Below are positions 37,918 to 47,712 of a DNA stretch of 64,000 nucleotides, one piece after another. The notes beneath the pieces are model-generated. The model ran no database searches, was not told where the DNA came from, and saw only the letters and a program-made list of their open reading frames with translations. The stretch spans positions 16,889-80,888 of the forward strand of contig JBMORL010000095.1 in the NCBI GenBank assembly GCA_049322335.1, given 5' to 3'. How positions within the stretch are numbered: position 1 is the first letter of the stretch; every line of letters begins with the position of its first letter. This DNA is from JBMORL01 sp049322335. GTDB taxonomy: Bacteria > Bacteroidota > Bacteroidia > Flavobacteriales_D > UBA2798. The translations under genes and the position numbers were made by a program.

Positions 37918-39115
37918 CCCCTTCCACTGGTTTTTCCTCTTCCTCTTCTTCTTTCTTCTTTCGGTTTTGTTCCTTTAACTTTTCTTCTTTTATTTTTTCT
38001 TCTTCGATTGAACGGCTTACACTAAGAATAACGCCCAAAGCAATACAGGTAAACCATGTGGATGTTCCTCCCATACTGATAATAGGAATATTTTGTCCTG
38101 TAACAGGGACTAACTGTGTGCATACTGCCATATTTACAAAAGCCATAAAAACAAGATTGAGACACAGTCCGAGTACAGCCAGCGATCCGAATATTTTTTC
38201 GCATTTGGAGGCAATGCGTATCACGCGGTAAGTGAGTATAAGGAACAAGAGCAATAAAAATCCGCCACCCAATGAACCAAATTCTTCTATGAAAGAAGCA
38301 TACACAAAATCGGCATAGGCTTGCGGCAATTCGTGTTTGAGTTGTCCGTTACCCGGCCCCATTCCCCAGAATCCTCCGTTTTTAATGGCCATCAATGCAT
38401 TGTTGATTTGCCAGGTTTCTCTCGGATCTTCGGCAGAAAAATTAAATATCCGGTTGATCCATGTATCCAGCCTGGGCAACAGTCCCGGAAAAACTTTTGC
38501 CAGTAAAATAACAAAAGCTACCATTACTATAGCTCCAAAAATGATCAATAAAATATATCTCCAGTTCACTCCACCGATAAACATCATAATAAGGCATAAC
38601 GCAAACAGCATTGCCGCAGTGGAAAAATTTTCGGGAAAGATCAGTCCGCAAATCAATACTACAGGAATAAGAATGGGCAAAACACCTTCTTTGAAATTAT
38701 GCAGGTTTTCGCGGTTAAGTGTCAGCATTCGTGCCACGTAAATGATCAAAACCAGTTTGGCAAAATCGGAAGTCTGGAATTTCTGATTGATTAAAGGGAT
38801 AACCAGCCATCTTCCGGCACTGTTGATATTCACTCCGGCTACGAGGGTAACGAATAATAAAATCACCGCCACCCACAACCCGATGTGCGATAATTTTGAA
38901 AAATATTTAAAGTTTATTTCATGGATATAAAACATCAGGGCAAATCCCGTGATGATGGTAATAAAATGCTTGAATAAAAATCCTTCTGTTCCTGTCTCAT
39001 CATTTGCCAGGATAGGTGTAAAACTATACACCGACACCAGTGAGAAGAGTGCCAGGATAAAGGCGATCATCCAAACCACCTTATCACCTTTCAGATATGT
39101 GAATACAGCTCTCAA
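37898..39115 (-). CDS. ftsW: SEDS peptidoglycan polymerase FtsW
   Basis: 405 residues, about 10 hydrophobic helices. SEDS features: W-x-I-x-x-x-x-M-A-I-x-x-G-G-x-x-G-x-G-x-G region read here as NNALMAIKNGGFWGMGPGNG, then LPQAYADFVYASFIEEFG with the catalytic-site Asp, and PVTGQNIPIISMGGTSTW. It polymerises lipid II at the septum with the cognate PBP. The C-terminal 40 residues are a charged K/E tail. It lies one base after the MurD-C paralogue. Confidence 0.96.
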   Translation of the reverse strand: MRAVFTYLKGDKVVWMIAFILALFSLVSVYSFTPILANDETGTEGFLFKHFITIITGFALMFYIHEINFKYFSKLSHIGLWVAVILLFVTLVAGVNINSAGRWLVIPLINQKFQTSDFAKLVLIIYVARMLTLNRENLHNFKEGVLPILIPVVLICGLIFPENFSTAAMLFALCLIMMFIGGVNWRYILLIIFGAIVMVAFVILLAKVFPGLLPRLDTWINRIFNFSAEDPRETWQINNALMAIKNGGFWGMGPGNGQLKHELPQAYADFVYASFIEEFGSLGGGFLLLLFLILTYRVIRIASKCEKIFGSLAVLGLCLNLVFMAFVNMAVCTQLVPVTGQNIPIISMGGTSTWFTCIALGVILSVSRSIEEEKIKEEKLKEQNRKKKEEEEEEKPVEGGEYAVA

Positions 39116-39116
39116 C

Positions 39117-39623
39117 TTATTTTAGTCCATTTACCATTTGGTTAAATTTCTCTCCTCTTTCTTTATAATCGCTGAACATTTCGAAACTGGTACACGCGGG
39201 GGAGAACAACACTACTCCGCCTTTTTTTGTATATTTCATGGCATGAAAGAATGCGTCTTCAAAATCGGTGGAATGCACATAGTGATCGGCAAACACACCG
39301 AGTGTTTCTTTTATGCTTGTGTCATTGGAACCAAACACCACCAATGTCACTACTTTAAATTTTACCAGTTTCAGGAAAACAGAATAATCCTCATCAAATT
39401 CTGATGCACCGGCCATCCATGTTACAGGTTGTTCCATCAGTTCAAGTGAGCAAAAAGCAGACTCCAGGTCGGTGGCTTTTGAATCATTGATAAAATCAAT
39501 TCCGTTTACCTGTGCCACATGTTCCATCCTGAATCGTATTCCTGCAAACATTTCGAGTCCGGCTTTTCGTGAAGTGAAATAAGCCGAAGCCGATTGACGT
39601 ATGTTTTTATTTTTTTCAGTCAT
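39117..39623 (-). CDS. Stand-alone MurD C-terminal-domain paralogue
   Basis: 168 residues. From about residue 30 it aligns with the C-terminal domain of the MurD directly upstream: HVAQVNGIDFINDSKATD against VARIHGIEFINDSKATN, and VVLFSPACTSFEMFSDYKERGEKF against VVLLSPACASFDLFENYEERGQKF. The MurD ATP-binding and central domains are absent, and the GGVDKGNDY loop has become GASEFDEDY. It therefore cannot be a complete ligase. It may bind the UDP-MurNAc-peptide or MurD itself, or be a relic of duplication kept intact. It starts 10 bases after murD and is in-line with ftsW. Confidence 0.88.
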   Translation of the reverse strand: MTEKNKNIRQSASAYFTSRKAGLEMFAGIRFRMEHVAQVNGIDFINDSKATDLESAFCSLELMEQPVTWMAGASEFDEDYSVFLKLVKFKVVTLVVFGSNDTSIKETLGVFADHYVHSTDFEDAFFHAMKYTKKGGVVLFSPACTSFEMFSDYKERGEKFNQMVNGLK

Positions 39624-39633
39624 GGTTTTTGTT

Positions 39634-40977
39634 TTAAAGTGCTTTCACTGCTTTTTTAAATTTTTGTCCGCGCTCTTCGTAGTTTTCAAACAAGTCGAAA
39701 CTGGCACAGGCGGGCGATAACAATACCACCTGGTCTTTTTTTGCCAGGCGATAACCCAATGCCACTGCTTCATCGGCAGTAGAAGCTTCTACGATAGCAG
39801 GCACCATGTCTTTAAATGTTTTGATGATTTTGGAGTTGTCTTTTCCGAGACAGATGATAGCCTGCACTTTTTGTTTTACGAGGTCAAAAAGCATGGAGTA
39901 ATCATTTCCCTTGTCTACTCCTCCTACAATCCACACAATGGGTTTGTTGATGGATTCGAGGGCATACCAGGTAGAATTTACATTGGTAGCTTTTGAATCG
40001 TTGATGAATTCGATTCCATGAATGCGGGCCACAAATTCGAGGCGGTGTTCCACATTCTGAAAATCGGAAAGGCTTTCTCTGATGACATCTTTGCGGATGT
40101 CGAGAATCCTGGCAGCAATCCCTGCGGCCATGGAATTGTAAGCATTATGCTTACCGCTTAGTGCAAGATCAAAAATTGACATGGTGAATGTTTGGTTGTT
40201 TAGGTTTATGTTGAGGTTGTTGGTTGTGCTGTCGAGATAAGCTCCTGTATCGATTTTCTGTTTAATGGAAAAAGGATATTTTTTTGCTTTTATAGTATGC
40301 TTTGGCAATTCGCGAACCGTTACTTCATCATCGGCACAAAAAACAAAAGCATCGTTTTCGCGCTGATTTTGAGTGATCCGGAATTTTGAATCCGCGTAAT
40401 TTTCCAGTTTATAGTCATACCGGTCAAGATGATCGGGAGTAATATTGAGCAGGATGGCAATGTCAGAACGGAAATTATACATGTTATCCAGTTGGAAACT
40501 GCTCAGTTCAAGTACGTAATATTCAAAATCATTTTCGGCTACCTGCCAGGCAAAACTTTTTCCTACATTTCCGCCAAGGCCGACATTCAATCCGGCTTTT
40601 TTAAGAATATGATAAGTGAGTAACGTGGTGGTGGTTTTTCCGTTGCTGCCTGTAATGCAAATCATTTTAGCACTGGTATACCGGCCGGCAAATTCAATTT
40701 CAGAAACCACGGGAATATTTTTTTCATGTAGTTTTTTAATCAATGGGGCTTCCCCGGGGATTCCGGGGCTTTTTATTACTTCATCGGCATTGAGAATTTT
40801 TTCTTCCGAATGTTTTCCTTCTTCCCATGAAATATTATTTGCCGAAAGAATATCACGGTATTTTTCTTTTACTTTTCCCGAATCAGAAACAAAAACGTCA
40901 AAACCTTTCTTCACCGCCAGCAATGCAGCACCGGTTCCGCTTTCTCCTGATCCCAATATGACAATTCTCTTACTCAA
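39634..40977 (-). CDS. murD: UDP-N-acetylmuramoylalanine-D-glutamate ligase
   Basis: 447 residues. Adds D-Glu to UDP-MurNAc-L-Ala. The Rossmann-like start VILGSGESGTGAALLA, the ATP loop ITGSNGKTTTTLLTYH, the ELSSFQLD block, LNITPDHLDRYDY and the C-terminal NDSKATN and SPACASFD signatures are in place. It is followed after 10 bases by a partial copy of its own C-terminal domain and preceded by mraY with a 3-base gap. Confidence 0.98.
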   Translation of the reverse strand: MSKRIVILGSGESGTGAALLAVKKGFDVFVSDSGKVKEKYRDILSANNISWEEGKHSEEKILNADEVIKSPGIPGEAPLIKKLHEKNIPVVSEIEFAGRYTSAKMICITGSNGKTTTTLLTYHILKKAGLNVGLGGNVGKSFAWQVAENDFEYYVLELSSFQLDNMYNFRSDIAILLNITPDHLDRYDYKLENYADSKFRITQNQRENDAFVFCADDEVTVRELPKHTIKAKKYPFSIKQKIDTGAYLDSTTNNLNINLNNQTFTMSIFDLALSGKHNAYNSMAAGIAARILDIRKDVIRESLSDFQNVEHRLEFVARIHGIEFINDSKATNVNSTWYALESINKPIVWIVGGVDKGNDYSMLFDLVKQKVQAIICLGKDNSKIIKTFKDMVPAIVEASTADEAVALGYRLAKKDQVVLLSPACASFDLFENYEERGQKFKKAVKAL

Positions 40978-40980
40978 TTT

Positions 40981-42225
40981 TTAGCGCAGTTTTAATGTTA
41001 CAATAGAGATCACTGCCAGCATGATGCCGATGATCCAGAAACGTGAAACAATTTTTGATTCGTGTAATCCTTTTTTCTGGTAGTGATGGTGCAAAGGCGA
41101 CATGAGAAAAATTCTTCTTCCTTCACCATATTTTTTCTTTGTGTATTTGAAATACGAAACCTGCATGACTACCGAAAGATTTTCGATGAGGAAAACTCCG
41201 CAGAAAATGGGGATGAGTAATTCTTTACGGATAGCAATAGAAAATACAGCAATAATTCCCCCGAGGGCAAGGCTTCCTGTATCGCCCATAAAAACCTGTG
41301 CGGGATACGAGTTATACCAGAGAAAACCGATACAGGCTCCAACGAAAGCGGCAATAAAAATTACCAGTTCTCCCGAATTGGGAATGTACATGATGTTGAG
41401 ATAATCAGCAAAAGCCATGTTACCGGAGAGGTAAGCGAAAATAGCCAGCACGGTTCCTATGATGGCAGAAGTACCGGTTGCCAAACCATCCAGTCCATCG
41501 GTAATGTTTGCCCCGTTAGATACTGAAGTAACGATAAGAATAACAATAGGTATGAATAAAAGCCATGCGAGGTTCCTGTTTTCTTCTCCCAATATCCACG
41601 AGTAATCAAATTCGTTGTCTTTCACAAACGGGATAGTGGTTTTCATCGATTGTGTTTCGTGCCAGATAAAATTCTGGTCATCGCAGGGAGTATATTCACC
41701 GCTTTCTGTGATAATATCGTAATTGGAAGTGGGATCAATGGGCACTTTTTCCTTGATCACCACGTCCTGGTTGAAATACAAAATACTTCCTACAATCAAA
41801 CCGGTAGTGATCTGCCCTACTACTTTGAATTTTCCTGCCAATCCTTTTTTATTTTTCCTGAATACTTTTATATAATCATCAATAAAACCAATGAAACCAA
41901 GCAATACAGTAGCAATAAGCATCGTGATGATGTAGATATTATGCAACTTGGCGAATAACAGGGTGGGGATTAGTATAGCGGAAAGTATAATTAGTCCACC
42001 CATAGTAGGCGTTCCCGATTTTTCTTTTTCGCCCTGCAGGCCAAGATCACGAATGGTTTCGCCCACCTGTTTTCTGCGAAGAAGGTTGATGAGTCTTTTT
42101 CCGAACAACATGGAAATAATGAGTGATACCATTACCGCCATGGCAGCACGAAACGAGATGTAGTGAAACACTCCTGCTCCGGGGAAGTCTAATTGTTCGA
42201 GATAATCAAATAAATAGTACAACAT
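40981..42225 (-). CDS. mraY: Phospho-MurNAc-pentapeptide transferase
   Basis: 414 residues with about 10 membrane helices. Makes lipid I from UDP-MurNAc-pentapeptide and undecaprenyl phosphate. Signatures: GTPTMGGLIIL, GFIDDYIKVFRKNKKGL with the Asp pair, NGANITDGLDGLATGTS and MGDTGSLALGG, then the HHHYQKKG tail motif. A loop of about 60 residues (VIKEKVPIDP to FVKDNEFDYS) between helices is longer than in E. coli, as usual in Bacteroidota. Its start shares one base with the murE stop. Confidence 0.98.
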   Translation of the reverse strand: MLYYLFDYLEQLDFPGAGVFHYISFRAAMAVMVSLIISMLFGKRLINLLRRKQVGETIRDLGLQGEKEKSGTPTMGGLIILSAILIPTLLFAKLHNIYIITMLIATVLLGFIGFIDDYIKVFRKNKKGLAGKFKVVGQITTGLIVGSILYFNQDVVIKEKVPIDPTSNYDIITESGEYTPCDDQNFIWHETQSMKTTIPFVKDNEFDYSWILGEENRNLAWLLFIPIVILIVTSVSNGANITDGLDGLATGTSAIIGTVLAIFAYLSGNMAFADYLNIMYIPNSGELVIFIAAFVGACIGFLWYNSYPAQVFMGDTGSLALGGIIAVFSIAIRKELLIPIFCGVFLIENLSVVMQVSYFKYTKKKYGEGRRIFLMSPLHHHYQKKGLHESKIVSRFWIIGIMLAVISIVTLKLR

Positions 42226-43691
42226 TATTTTCCAACAGTTTTAAAACATTCTTCCACTTCTTTCATATCGTCAAAAGGAAACCGTTCTCCTTTTATTTCC
42301 TGGTATTTTTCATGTCCCTTTCCGGCAACAAGAATGATATCACCGCTTTTTGCAAATCCGCAGGCAGCCCGTATAGCTTCCTTCCGGTTGGTGATATGCA
42401 TTACTTTTTTAAAATGCAACGGCTCCACTCCTTTCATCATTTCGCTGATAATGGTTTCCGGATCTTCACTCCTGGGGTTATCAGAAGTAAGAATTACTTT
42501 ATCACTGAGTGTACAGGCAATAGATGCCATTAGGGGTCGCTTTGCTTTATCACGGTCGCCACCACATCCTACTACTGTAATTACCTGTTCGTTGCCGGTA
42601 CGGATATCTTTTATGGTTTCCAATACATTTTTCAATGCATCGGGAGTATGTGCATAATCTACCACCGCGATGATGTTATCGCTGCTTTTGGTATACTGGA
42701 ATCTTCCTTCCACCGGAAGAAGTGTGCTTAATGTGGTGAGAATGGTAACTTCTTCCTGCCCGAGCAATCTTGCAATTGCGTAAACACCCAGCACGTTATA
42801 CGCGTTGAAACTTCCGATAAGTTTTGTCCAGACTTCTTTTCCGTCAATGTTGAGGAACAATCCTGATAAATGGTTTTCGATAATCCGGCCTTTGAAATCG
42901 GCCATTGATTTTAAGCCGAAAGATTTTACTCCTGCTTTTGTATTTTGCACCATTACCGCGGCATGCTGGTCATCTGTGTTTATCAATGCAAACGATCCGG
43001 AAGGCAGCATGTCGAAAAATCCTTTTTTGGCTTTGATGTATTCGTCAAACGTTTTATGGTAGTCGAGGTGATCGTGGGTGATGTTGGTAAACAATCCACC
43101 GGTAAAATGCAATCCTGAAATACGTTTCTGGTGAACTGCATGCGAACTAACTTCCATAAAACAATATGTGCAGCCTTTATCCGCCATTTCGCGCAACAGG
43201 GCATTCAACTCAATAGCGTTGGGAGTTGTATGTGTAGCCAACACGTCTTCGTTGTGTATTTTATTCACTACGGTGGAAAGTAAACCGGTACGAAATCCGA
43301 GACGTTTGAACAAATGATAAAGCAGTGTTGCTGTAGTGGTCTTTCCGTTAGTTCCGGTAATTCCTACCAGTTTTATCTGCTCCGAAGGATTATCATAAAA
43401 ATTGGAAGCCATGATACCGAGAGCTGCCGCTGAATCGGCAACTTTCACATAGGTGATTTTATCATCGCGTTTTTCAGGTAATTCTTCACAGATAACAGCA
43501 TCAGCACCTGTAGCAATGGATTTATCTATAAACTGATGTCCGTCAACTGTTGTTCCTTTTGTAGCCACAAACAGTGATCCGGAACGTACTTTTCTCGAAT
43601 CAAACACAATATTATCAATAGCTACATGCGTAGAACCATGTACTTCGGTAATACGAACGCCAAACAATATGTCTTTTAACAGTTTCATCAA
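42225..43691 (-). CDS. murE: UDP-MurNAc-tripeptide synthetase (mDAP-adding)
   Basis: 488 residues. Adds the third residue of the stem peptide. ATP loop GITGTNGKTTTATLLYH, FMEVSSHAVHQKRI, ITHDHLDYHKTFDEY and the DNPRSEDP motif are conserved; DNPR marks enzymes that use meso-diaminopimelate rather than lysine. The tail has GKGHEKYQ. It overlaps the PBP gene by 4 bases. Confidence 0.98.
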   Translation of the reverse strand: MMKLLKDILFGVRITEVHGSTHVAIDNIVFDSRKVRSGSLFVATKGTTVDGHQFIDKSIATGADAVICEELPEKRDDKITYVKVADSAAALGIMASNFYDNPSEQIKLVGITGTNGKTTTATLLYHLFKRLGFRTGLLSTVVNKIHNEDVLATHTTPNAIELNALLREMADKGCTYCFMEVSSHAVHQKRISGLHFTGGLFTNITHDHLDYHKTFDEYIKAKKGFFDMLPSGSFALINTDDQHAAVMVQNTKAGVKSFGLKSMADFKGRIIENHLSGLFLNIDGKEVWTKLIGSFNAYNVLGVYAIARLLGQEEVTILTTLSTLLPVEGRFQYTKSSDNIIAVVDYAHTPDALKNVLETIKDIRTGNEQVITVVGCGGDRDKAKRPLMASIACTLSDKVILTSDNPRSEDPETIISEMMKGVEPLHFKKVMHITNRKEAIRAACGFAKSGDIILVAGKGHEKYQEIKGERFPFDDMKEVEECFKTVGK

Positions 43692-45772
43692 TTCAGTTGA
43701 ATACTTATCGATTGTCCTTTGAAAAATGTTTGTCCCGGGGTAAGTGATTGTTGCTTCACTTTGCCGCTTCCCGTTACCTGCACTACGAGTCCTTTATTTT
43801 CGAGAATGAACAAAGCATCTTTTAGTCCCATCCCTTTTACATCAGGCACTTTTCCTTCGTCCATGCTGCGTGCTTCAAACTCCACTTTTTTTCCTGAGGT
43901 GTTGGTTTTTACCCAACTCAGGTTGCGGGATGTAGAGGCCACCGGAATTTCGAGTTGTGAAAAAACTTCATTCAGGTCGGCATACATGGCGCTTTTGGTA
44001 ACCGGAAGTTCTTTTGATGCATTCAGGTCGAACATGTATTTTTCGTGTATTTCGAGTGTGCGTGAATAGATTTTATCTGCAATCTCCTTAAATACATTTC
44101 CTGCCACTGCATTTCCGTAATAACCTGTAAGTACATTGGGTTCCATAATGGAAACGATACAGGAATATTTGGGTTTATCAGCCGGAAAATATCCTACGAA
44201 TGATGCGAGGTATTTTTGCTGACGGTAAGAACCATCAGTGAGGATTTGTGCTGTTCCTGTTTTACCGGCAATTTTAAAATTGGCTGCTTTCAGGTTCAGG
44301 GCAGTACCGTTTTCCACTACTCCTTCCAGCATAGGTTTTACCAAATCGATGGTGCGCTGCGAACAGATTTTATCTTTCAATACAACGGGCGCAAACGATT
44401 TTACCACTTTCCCGTTTCGTTTTATTTCTTTTACAAATTGTGGTTTCATCATTTTTCCGTTGTTGGCCACAGCATTGTAGAAAGTGAGAATATGAATGGG
44501 TGCGAGTTTTAATTCATAACCAATTGCCATTTGCGGAATGGTTACACCGGAGAAAGAATTATCTGCTACTTCTTTGATATATGGTTTCGCTTCGCCATTG
44601 ATGTCAAGGCCCAGCAGCTGATGAATGCCGAGGTCTTTTAATCCTTCAATAAATTTTTCGGGATTGCGGCTATAGTGTTTGAAAATGGGTTTGGAACAAC
44701 CGATGTTGGAAGAAACCTCGAATGCATTTTGTATGGAAACCGTACCGTGCGGCTTGGTGTCATACATATCAAGATCGTAATACTTATGGTGCCCGTTCCC
44801 GGTATTCACCGAATCATTGGGATGGATCAACCCATCTTCGATGGCAACCATCAGTGAAGGAAGTTTAAAAGTTGATCCGGGCTCGGTAGCGGTTCCTATG
44901 GCCTGGTTATAGTGTTCATAATATTGCCCGTCTTCACCTTTGGAAAGATTGGCCATTGCTTTTATGTAACCTGTTTCCACTTCCATCAGCACCACGCAGC
45001 CGCTTTTTGCTTCGTATTTAACAAGCTGTTGCATTAAAGCGTTTTCCGCCACGTCCTGGATATTGATGTCTAACGTGGTGTGGATATCAGCACCATCAAC
45101 CGGTTTAACTTCATATTTATCGGTAACAGGTCGCCATTTTCCGCCTACTTTTTTCATCAGTTGTTTTCCATCTGTGCCATTCAGGTCATCACTAAAGGCT
45201 CCTTCTATTCCGATACGGGTAATGTATTGAGGGTTATCGGGGTCGGTGCGTTCGTAACCAATGAGGCGCGCGGCAAGAATTCCATAGGGGCGTGTTCTTT
45301 TATTTTCTTTCACTTCAATGTATCCGCCCCGGTTTTTTCCCAAACGCAGAATGGGCAGCTTTTTCATTTGCTGCAACTGGGGATAACGGATTTTGTGATG
45401 CAGGAGATAATAACGGTTTCCGGTTTTTTTGGCTTCTGTTAAACCTGCTTTATAATCATCAGCCGGTTTATCTTTAAATATTTCCGCCAGTCCTATGGCC
45501 AGTGAATCCACATTATCAAAAAACACCTCATCACTCAAACCATCAGCATCGGTATCCATGTAAACCGAATAAACGGGGATGGAAGTAGCCAGCAGCGATC
45601 CGTCATCCGAATAAATATTTCCGCGAACCGCTTCGATGGTTCGCAATTGTTCCAGCAGTTCGGTACGCTGTACAACGATGTTACTGGCATTTACCTGTAT
45701 GCGGAAAACTTTCACCATTACCACGATACCGAAAATCAGCATCGAGATATAGATGAGATACATGCGGATCAA
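43688..45772 (-). CDS. ftsI: Division-type penicillin-binding protein (FtsI-like) with one PASTA domain
   Basis: 694 residues. One N-terminal membrane helix, a pedestal (RGNIYSDDGSLLATS), then the transpeptidase: STFK at 300-303, SSN at 354-356 and KTG at 504-506. A single PASTA domain (VPDVKGMGLKDALFILENKG) ends the chain at about 635-694. It cross-links septal peptidoglycan with FtsW. The start is ATG 45772 or the Met three codons later. It follows ftsL after 22 bases. Confidence 0.95.
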   Translation of the reverse strand: MIRMYLIYISMLIFGIVVMVKVFRIQVNASNIVVQRTELLEQLRTIEAVRGNIYSDDGSLLATSIPVYSVYMDTDADGLSDEVFFDNVDSLAIGLAEIFKDKPADDYKAGLTEAKKTGNRYYLLHHKIRYPQLQQMKKLPILRLGKNRGGYIEVKENKRTRPYGILAARLIGYERTDPDNPQYITRIGIEGAFSDDLNGTDGKQLMKKVGGKWRPVTDKYEVKPVDGADIHTTLDINIQDVAENALMQQLVKYEAKSGCVVLMEVETGYIKAMANLSKGEDGQYYEHYNQAIGTATEPGSTFKLPSLMVAIEDGLIHPNDSVNTGNGHHKYYDLDMYDTKPHGTVSIQNAFEVSSNIGCSKPIFKHYSRNPEKFIEGLKDLGIHQLLGLDINGEAKPYIKEVADNSFSGVTIPQMAIGYELKLAPIHILTFYNAVANNGKMMKPQFVKEIKRNGKVVKSFAPVVLKDKICSQRTIDLVKPMLEGVVENGTALNLKAANFKIAGKTGTAQILTDGSYRQQKYLASFVGYFPADKPKYSCIVSIMEPNVLTGYYGNAVAGNVFKEIADKIYSRTLEIHEKYMFDLNASKELPVTKSAMYADLNEVFSQLEIPVASTSRNLSWVKTNTSGKKVEFEARSMDEGKVPDVKGMGLKDALFILENKGLVVQVTGSGKVKQQSLTPGQTFFKGQSISIQLN

Positions 45773-45794
45773 TATGTATTTTCTTTCTTCCAGG

Positions 45795-46199
45795 TTAGTA
45801 TAGTTTTTCTATTTCGTTTTTTTCCACCTGTATCACTTTTGGTTTTTCATCACGGATAACATGCAGGCCGAGTACAGCAGTAGAATCTTCAATCTGCGAT
45901 TCGCTGCTAAGCATGTTGAATTCGCTGGCGAGGCTCAGGTATTCGGAATTGAGTTCGATGAGATCGGATTCGGTTTTTTCGATAGCCCTTGTGTTTTTAT
46001 CGGTATTGTATCCCATGCCGATATAGCAGAGCATAAGAAACGTGCAGAAAAAAATGAAGGGCAGGTTGTCGATCACATAGTCGCGGGCGAGGACATTTCC
46101 GTTGAGTACATCGCGGAAGTTGCGCACCACTTTGCTGCTTTTTTTCTTTCCGCTTTTGACGGAAACTTTTTCTGTTTTGTTTACTTTATACCGGTTCAT
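45795..46199 (-). CDS. ftsL: FtsL-like division protein
   Basis: 134 residues. A basic cytosolic start (KKSSKVVRNFRDVL), one membrane helix (NLPFIFFCTFLMLCYIGMGY), then a coiled-coil-like periplasmic stretch (TRAIEKTESDLIELNSEYLSLASEFNML). Size, topology and position between rsmH and ftsI match FtsL, which works with FtsQ and FtsB-type partners. Sequence identity within this family is low, so the name rests partly on position. It overlaps rsmH by 14 bases. Confidence 0.85.
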   Translation of the reverse strand: MNRYKVNKTEKVSVKSGKKKSSKVVRNFRDVLNGNVLARDYVIDNLPFIFFCTFLMLCYIGMGYNTDKNTRAIEKTESDLIELNSEYLSLASEFNMLSSESQIEDSTAVLGLHVIRDEKPKVIQVEKNEIEKLY

Positions 46200-47103
46200 T
46201 TGTTCGTTCGGCTATTCTCAGTTTTGCACTTCTTGCTCTTGGGTTTTGTTCAATTTCTGCTGCATCGGGTATGAGTGGTTTCCGGGTGATTTCGGTAAAT
46301 GGCTTCAGCGGATTTCCATAAAAATCTTTTTTCACTTCTCCTTCGTCATTTCCGGCTTTCATCCAGTTTTTCACCAGGCGGTCTTCGAGTGAGTGGTAGG
46401 AAATCACCGACAAACGCCCTCCGGGTTTCAGCAGTTGGGTGGATTGTTTCAGTAATTCCTTCAACGCTCCCATTTCATCATTCACTTCTATCCTTAATGC
46501 CTGGAACACCTGTGCGAGGTATTGTTTCACTTTGTTTCGCGGAGCGGTTTTTTCAGCAATGGAGATCAGTTGAGCAGTGGTTTCGACTGAAGAGTTTTTC
46601 CTTGCAGAATCTATTTCATTCACCAGCCTTCCTGCATTTTCCACTTCGCCATACATTCTGAAGATCCGTTTCAGATCATGAGGTTCGTAGCGGTTGATCA
46701 CATCGAAAGCAGAAAGAGATTGGGAGTGATTCATCCGCATATCCAGTTTGGCTTCGAAGCGGATAGAAAAACCACGGTGGGCAGCATCAAACTGGTGAGA
46801 GGAAACCCCGAGGTCGGCCAGTATACCGTTTACGGATGTTACTCCGTAAGTGCGCAGGCTGTTAGTGATGTTCCTGAAGTTGGCGGGGATAAAAACGAAT
46901 TTTTCGTTTTGCGGAACATTGGCAGCCGCTTCAGCGTCCTGGTCGAATGCAAACAATTTTCCGGTAGTGAGATGGGAAAGGATTTCGCGGGAGTGGCCTC
47001 CGCCTCCGAAGGTAACATCCACGTAAATTCCACCCGGTTGAAGATTGAGCCCTGATGTAGCAGCATGTAAAAGAACAGGATTGTGATAGCTGTTACTGGT
47101 CAT
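46186..47103 (-). CDS. rsmH: 16S rRNA m4C1402 methyltransferase
   Basis: 305 residues from the ATG at 47103, chosen because MTSNSYHNPVLLHAA is the conserved beginning; an upstream start at 47139 would extend into mraZ. The SAM site YVDVTFGGGGHSREIL, the DLGVSSHQFD block, RGFSIRFEAKLDMRM and the late YHSLEDRLVKN motif are all present. It methylates 16S rRNA N4 of C1402 in the ribosomal P site. The start overlaps the mraZ end by 11 bases. Confidence 0.97.
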   Translation of the reverse strand: MTSNSYHNPVLLHAATSGLNLQPGGIYVDVTFGGGGHSREILSHLTTGKLFAFDQDAEAAANVPQNEKFVFIPANFRNITNSLRTYGVTSVNGILADLGVSSHQFDAAHRGFSIRFEAKLDMRMNHSQSLSAFDVINRYEPHDLKRIFRMYGEVENAGRLVNEIDSARKNSSVETTAQLISIAEKTAPRNKVKQYLAQVFQALRIEVNDEMGALKELLKQSTQLLKPGGRLSVISYHSLEDRLVKNWMKAGNDEGEVKKDFYGNPLKPFTEITRKPLIPDAAEIEQNPRARSAKLRIAERTNEPV

Positions 47104-47563
47104 CGCCCTCTTTAAGATTACCGAGTAATTCTTCGGCAAGCTTAGAGTAGTCGGCCAGGCCTTCTTTCATCTCCTGTTCGTACTTCACCTTGTCCCAAAG
47201 CTCGATGTAATCGGTAGCTCCGATTACCATCAGGTCTTTAGACAATCCGGCATAACCGGCAAGGCTGGGTGGAATGAGAATGCGTCCGCTGGAGTCCAGT
47301 GATACCGGTGTTGCCCCATTGCGTAGCTGGCGAAGAAATCTTCTCCCTTTCTCACTAAACTCATTCACCCTCCGATTCACTTTTGCCATCAGCTTCTCCC
47401 ACTCTTTCATTGGATACAAATTGAGATTGCCCTCGAAACCGCGGTTAATCACGAACTGGTCGTGATCGGCCGGGTCGAGCTGCTTTTTGACCACCGAAGG
47501 CAAAACAAATCTGCCTTTGTCATCCAGCCTGCAATCGAATTCTCCAATGAAACCTGCCATCAT
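47093..47563 (-). CDS. mraZ: Transcriptional regulator MraZ
   Basis: 156 residues with two AbrB/SpoVT-like halves: FIGEFDCRLDDKGRFVLPS at the N-terminus and ATPVSLDSSGRILIPPSLAGY in the second half. MraZ binds direct repeats upstream of its own gene and represses the dcw operon in several bacteria. Such repeats are visible here about 40 bases upstream. The start is the ATG at 47563 or the next codon. First gene of the cluster. Confidence 0.97.
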   Translation of the reverse strand: MMAGFIGEFDCRLDDKGRFVLPSVVKKQLDPADHDQFVINRGFEGNLNLYPMKEWEKLMAKVNRRVNEFSEKGRRFLRQLRNGATPVSLDSSGRILIPPSLAGYAGLSKDLMVIGATDYIELWDKVKYEQEMKEGLADYSKLAEELLGNLKEGDDQ

Positions 47564-47602
47564 TCAGCTTTTTTCACAATAAGGCGTAAAAATAATTGAA
47601 AA

Positions 47603-47632
47603 TTCCCACTTTCAACCACTTTCCTCCACTTT
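47603..47632 (-). promoter_or_regulatory. MraZ operator (three 10-bp direct repeats)
   Basis: Read on the minus strand there are three units at exact 10-base spacing: AAAGTGGAGG, AAAGTGGTTG, AAAGTGGGAA. This fits the reported MraZ box pattern AAAGTG(T/G)-N3, close to the TGGGN direct repeats of E. coli. It lies 40-69 bases upstream of mraZ. Autoregulation is inferred. Confidence 0.82.
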
Positions 47633-47712
47633 GTTGATAATTTTTAACGATTATGATGCAACTAAGTTACAAATAATTCGAAAATACCAATGAAATCAAG
47701 AGAAATTTCAGG

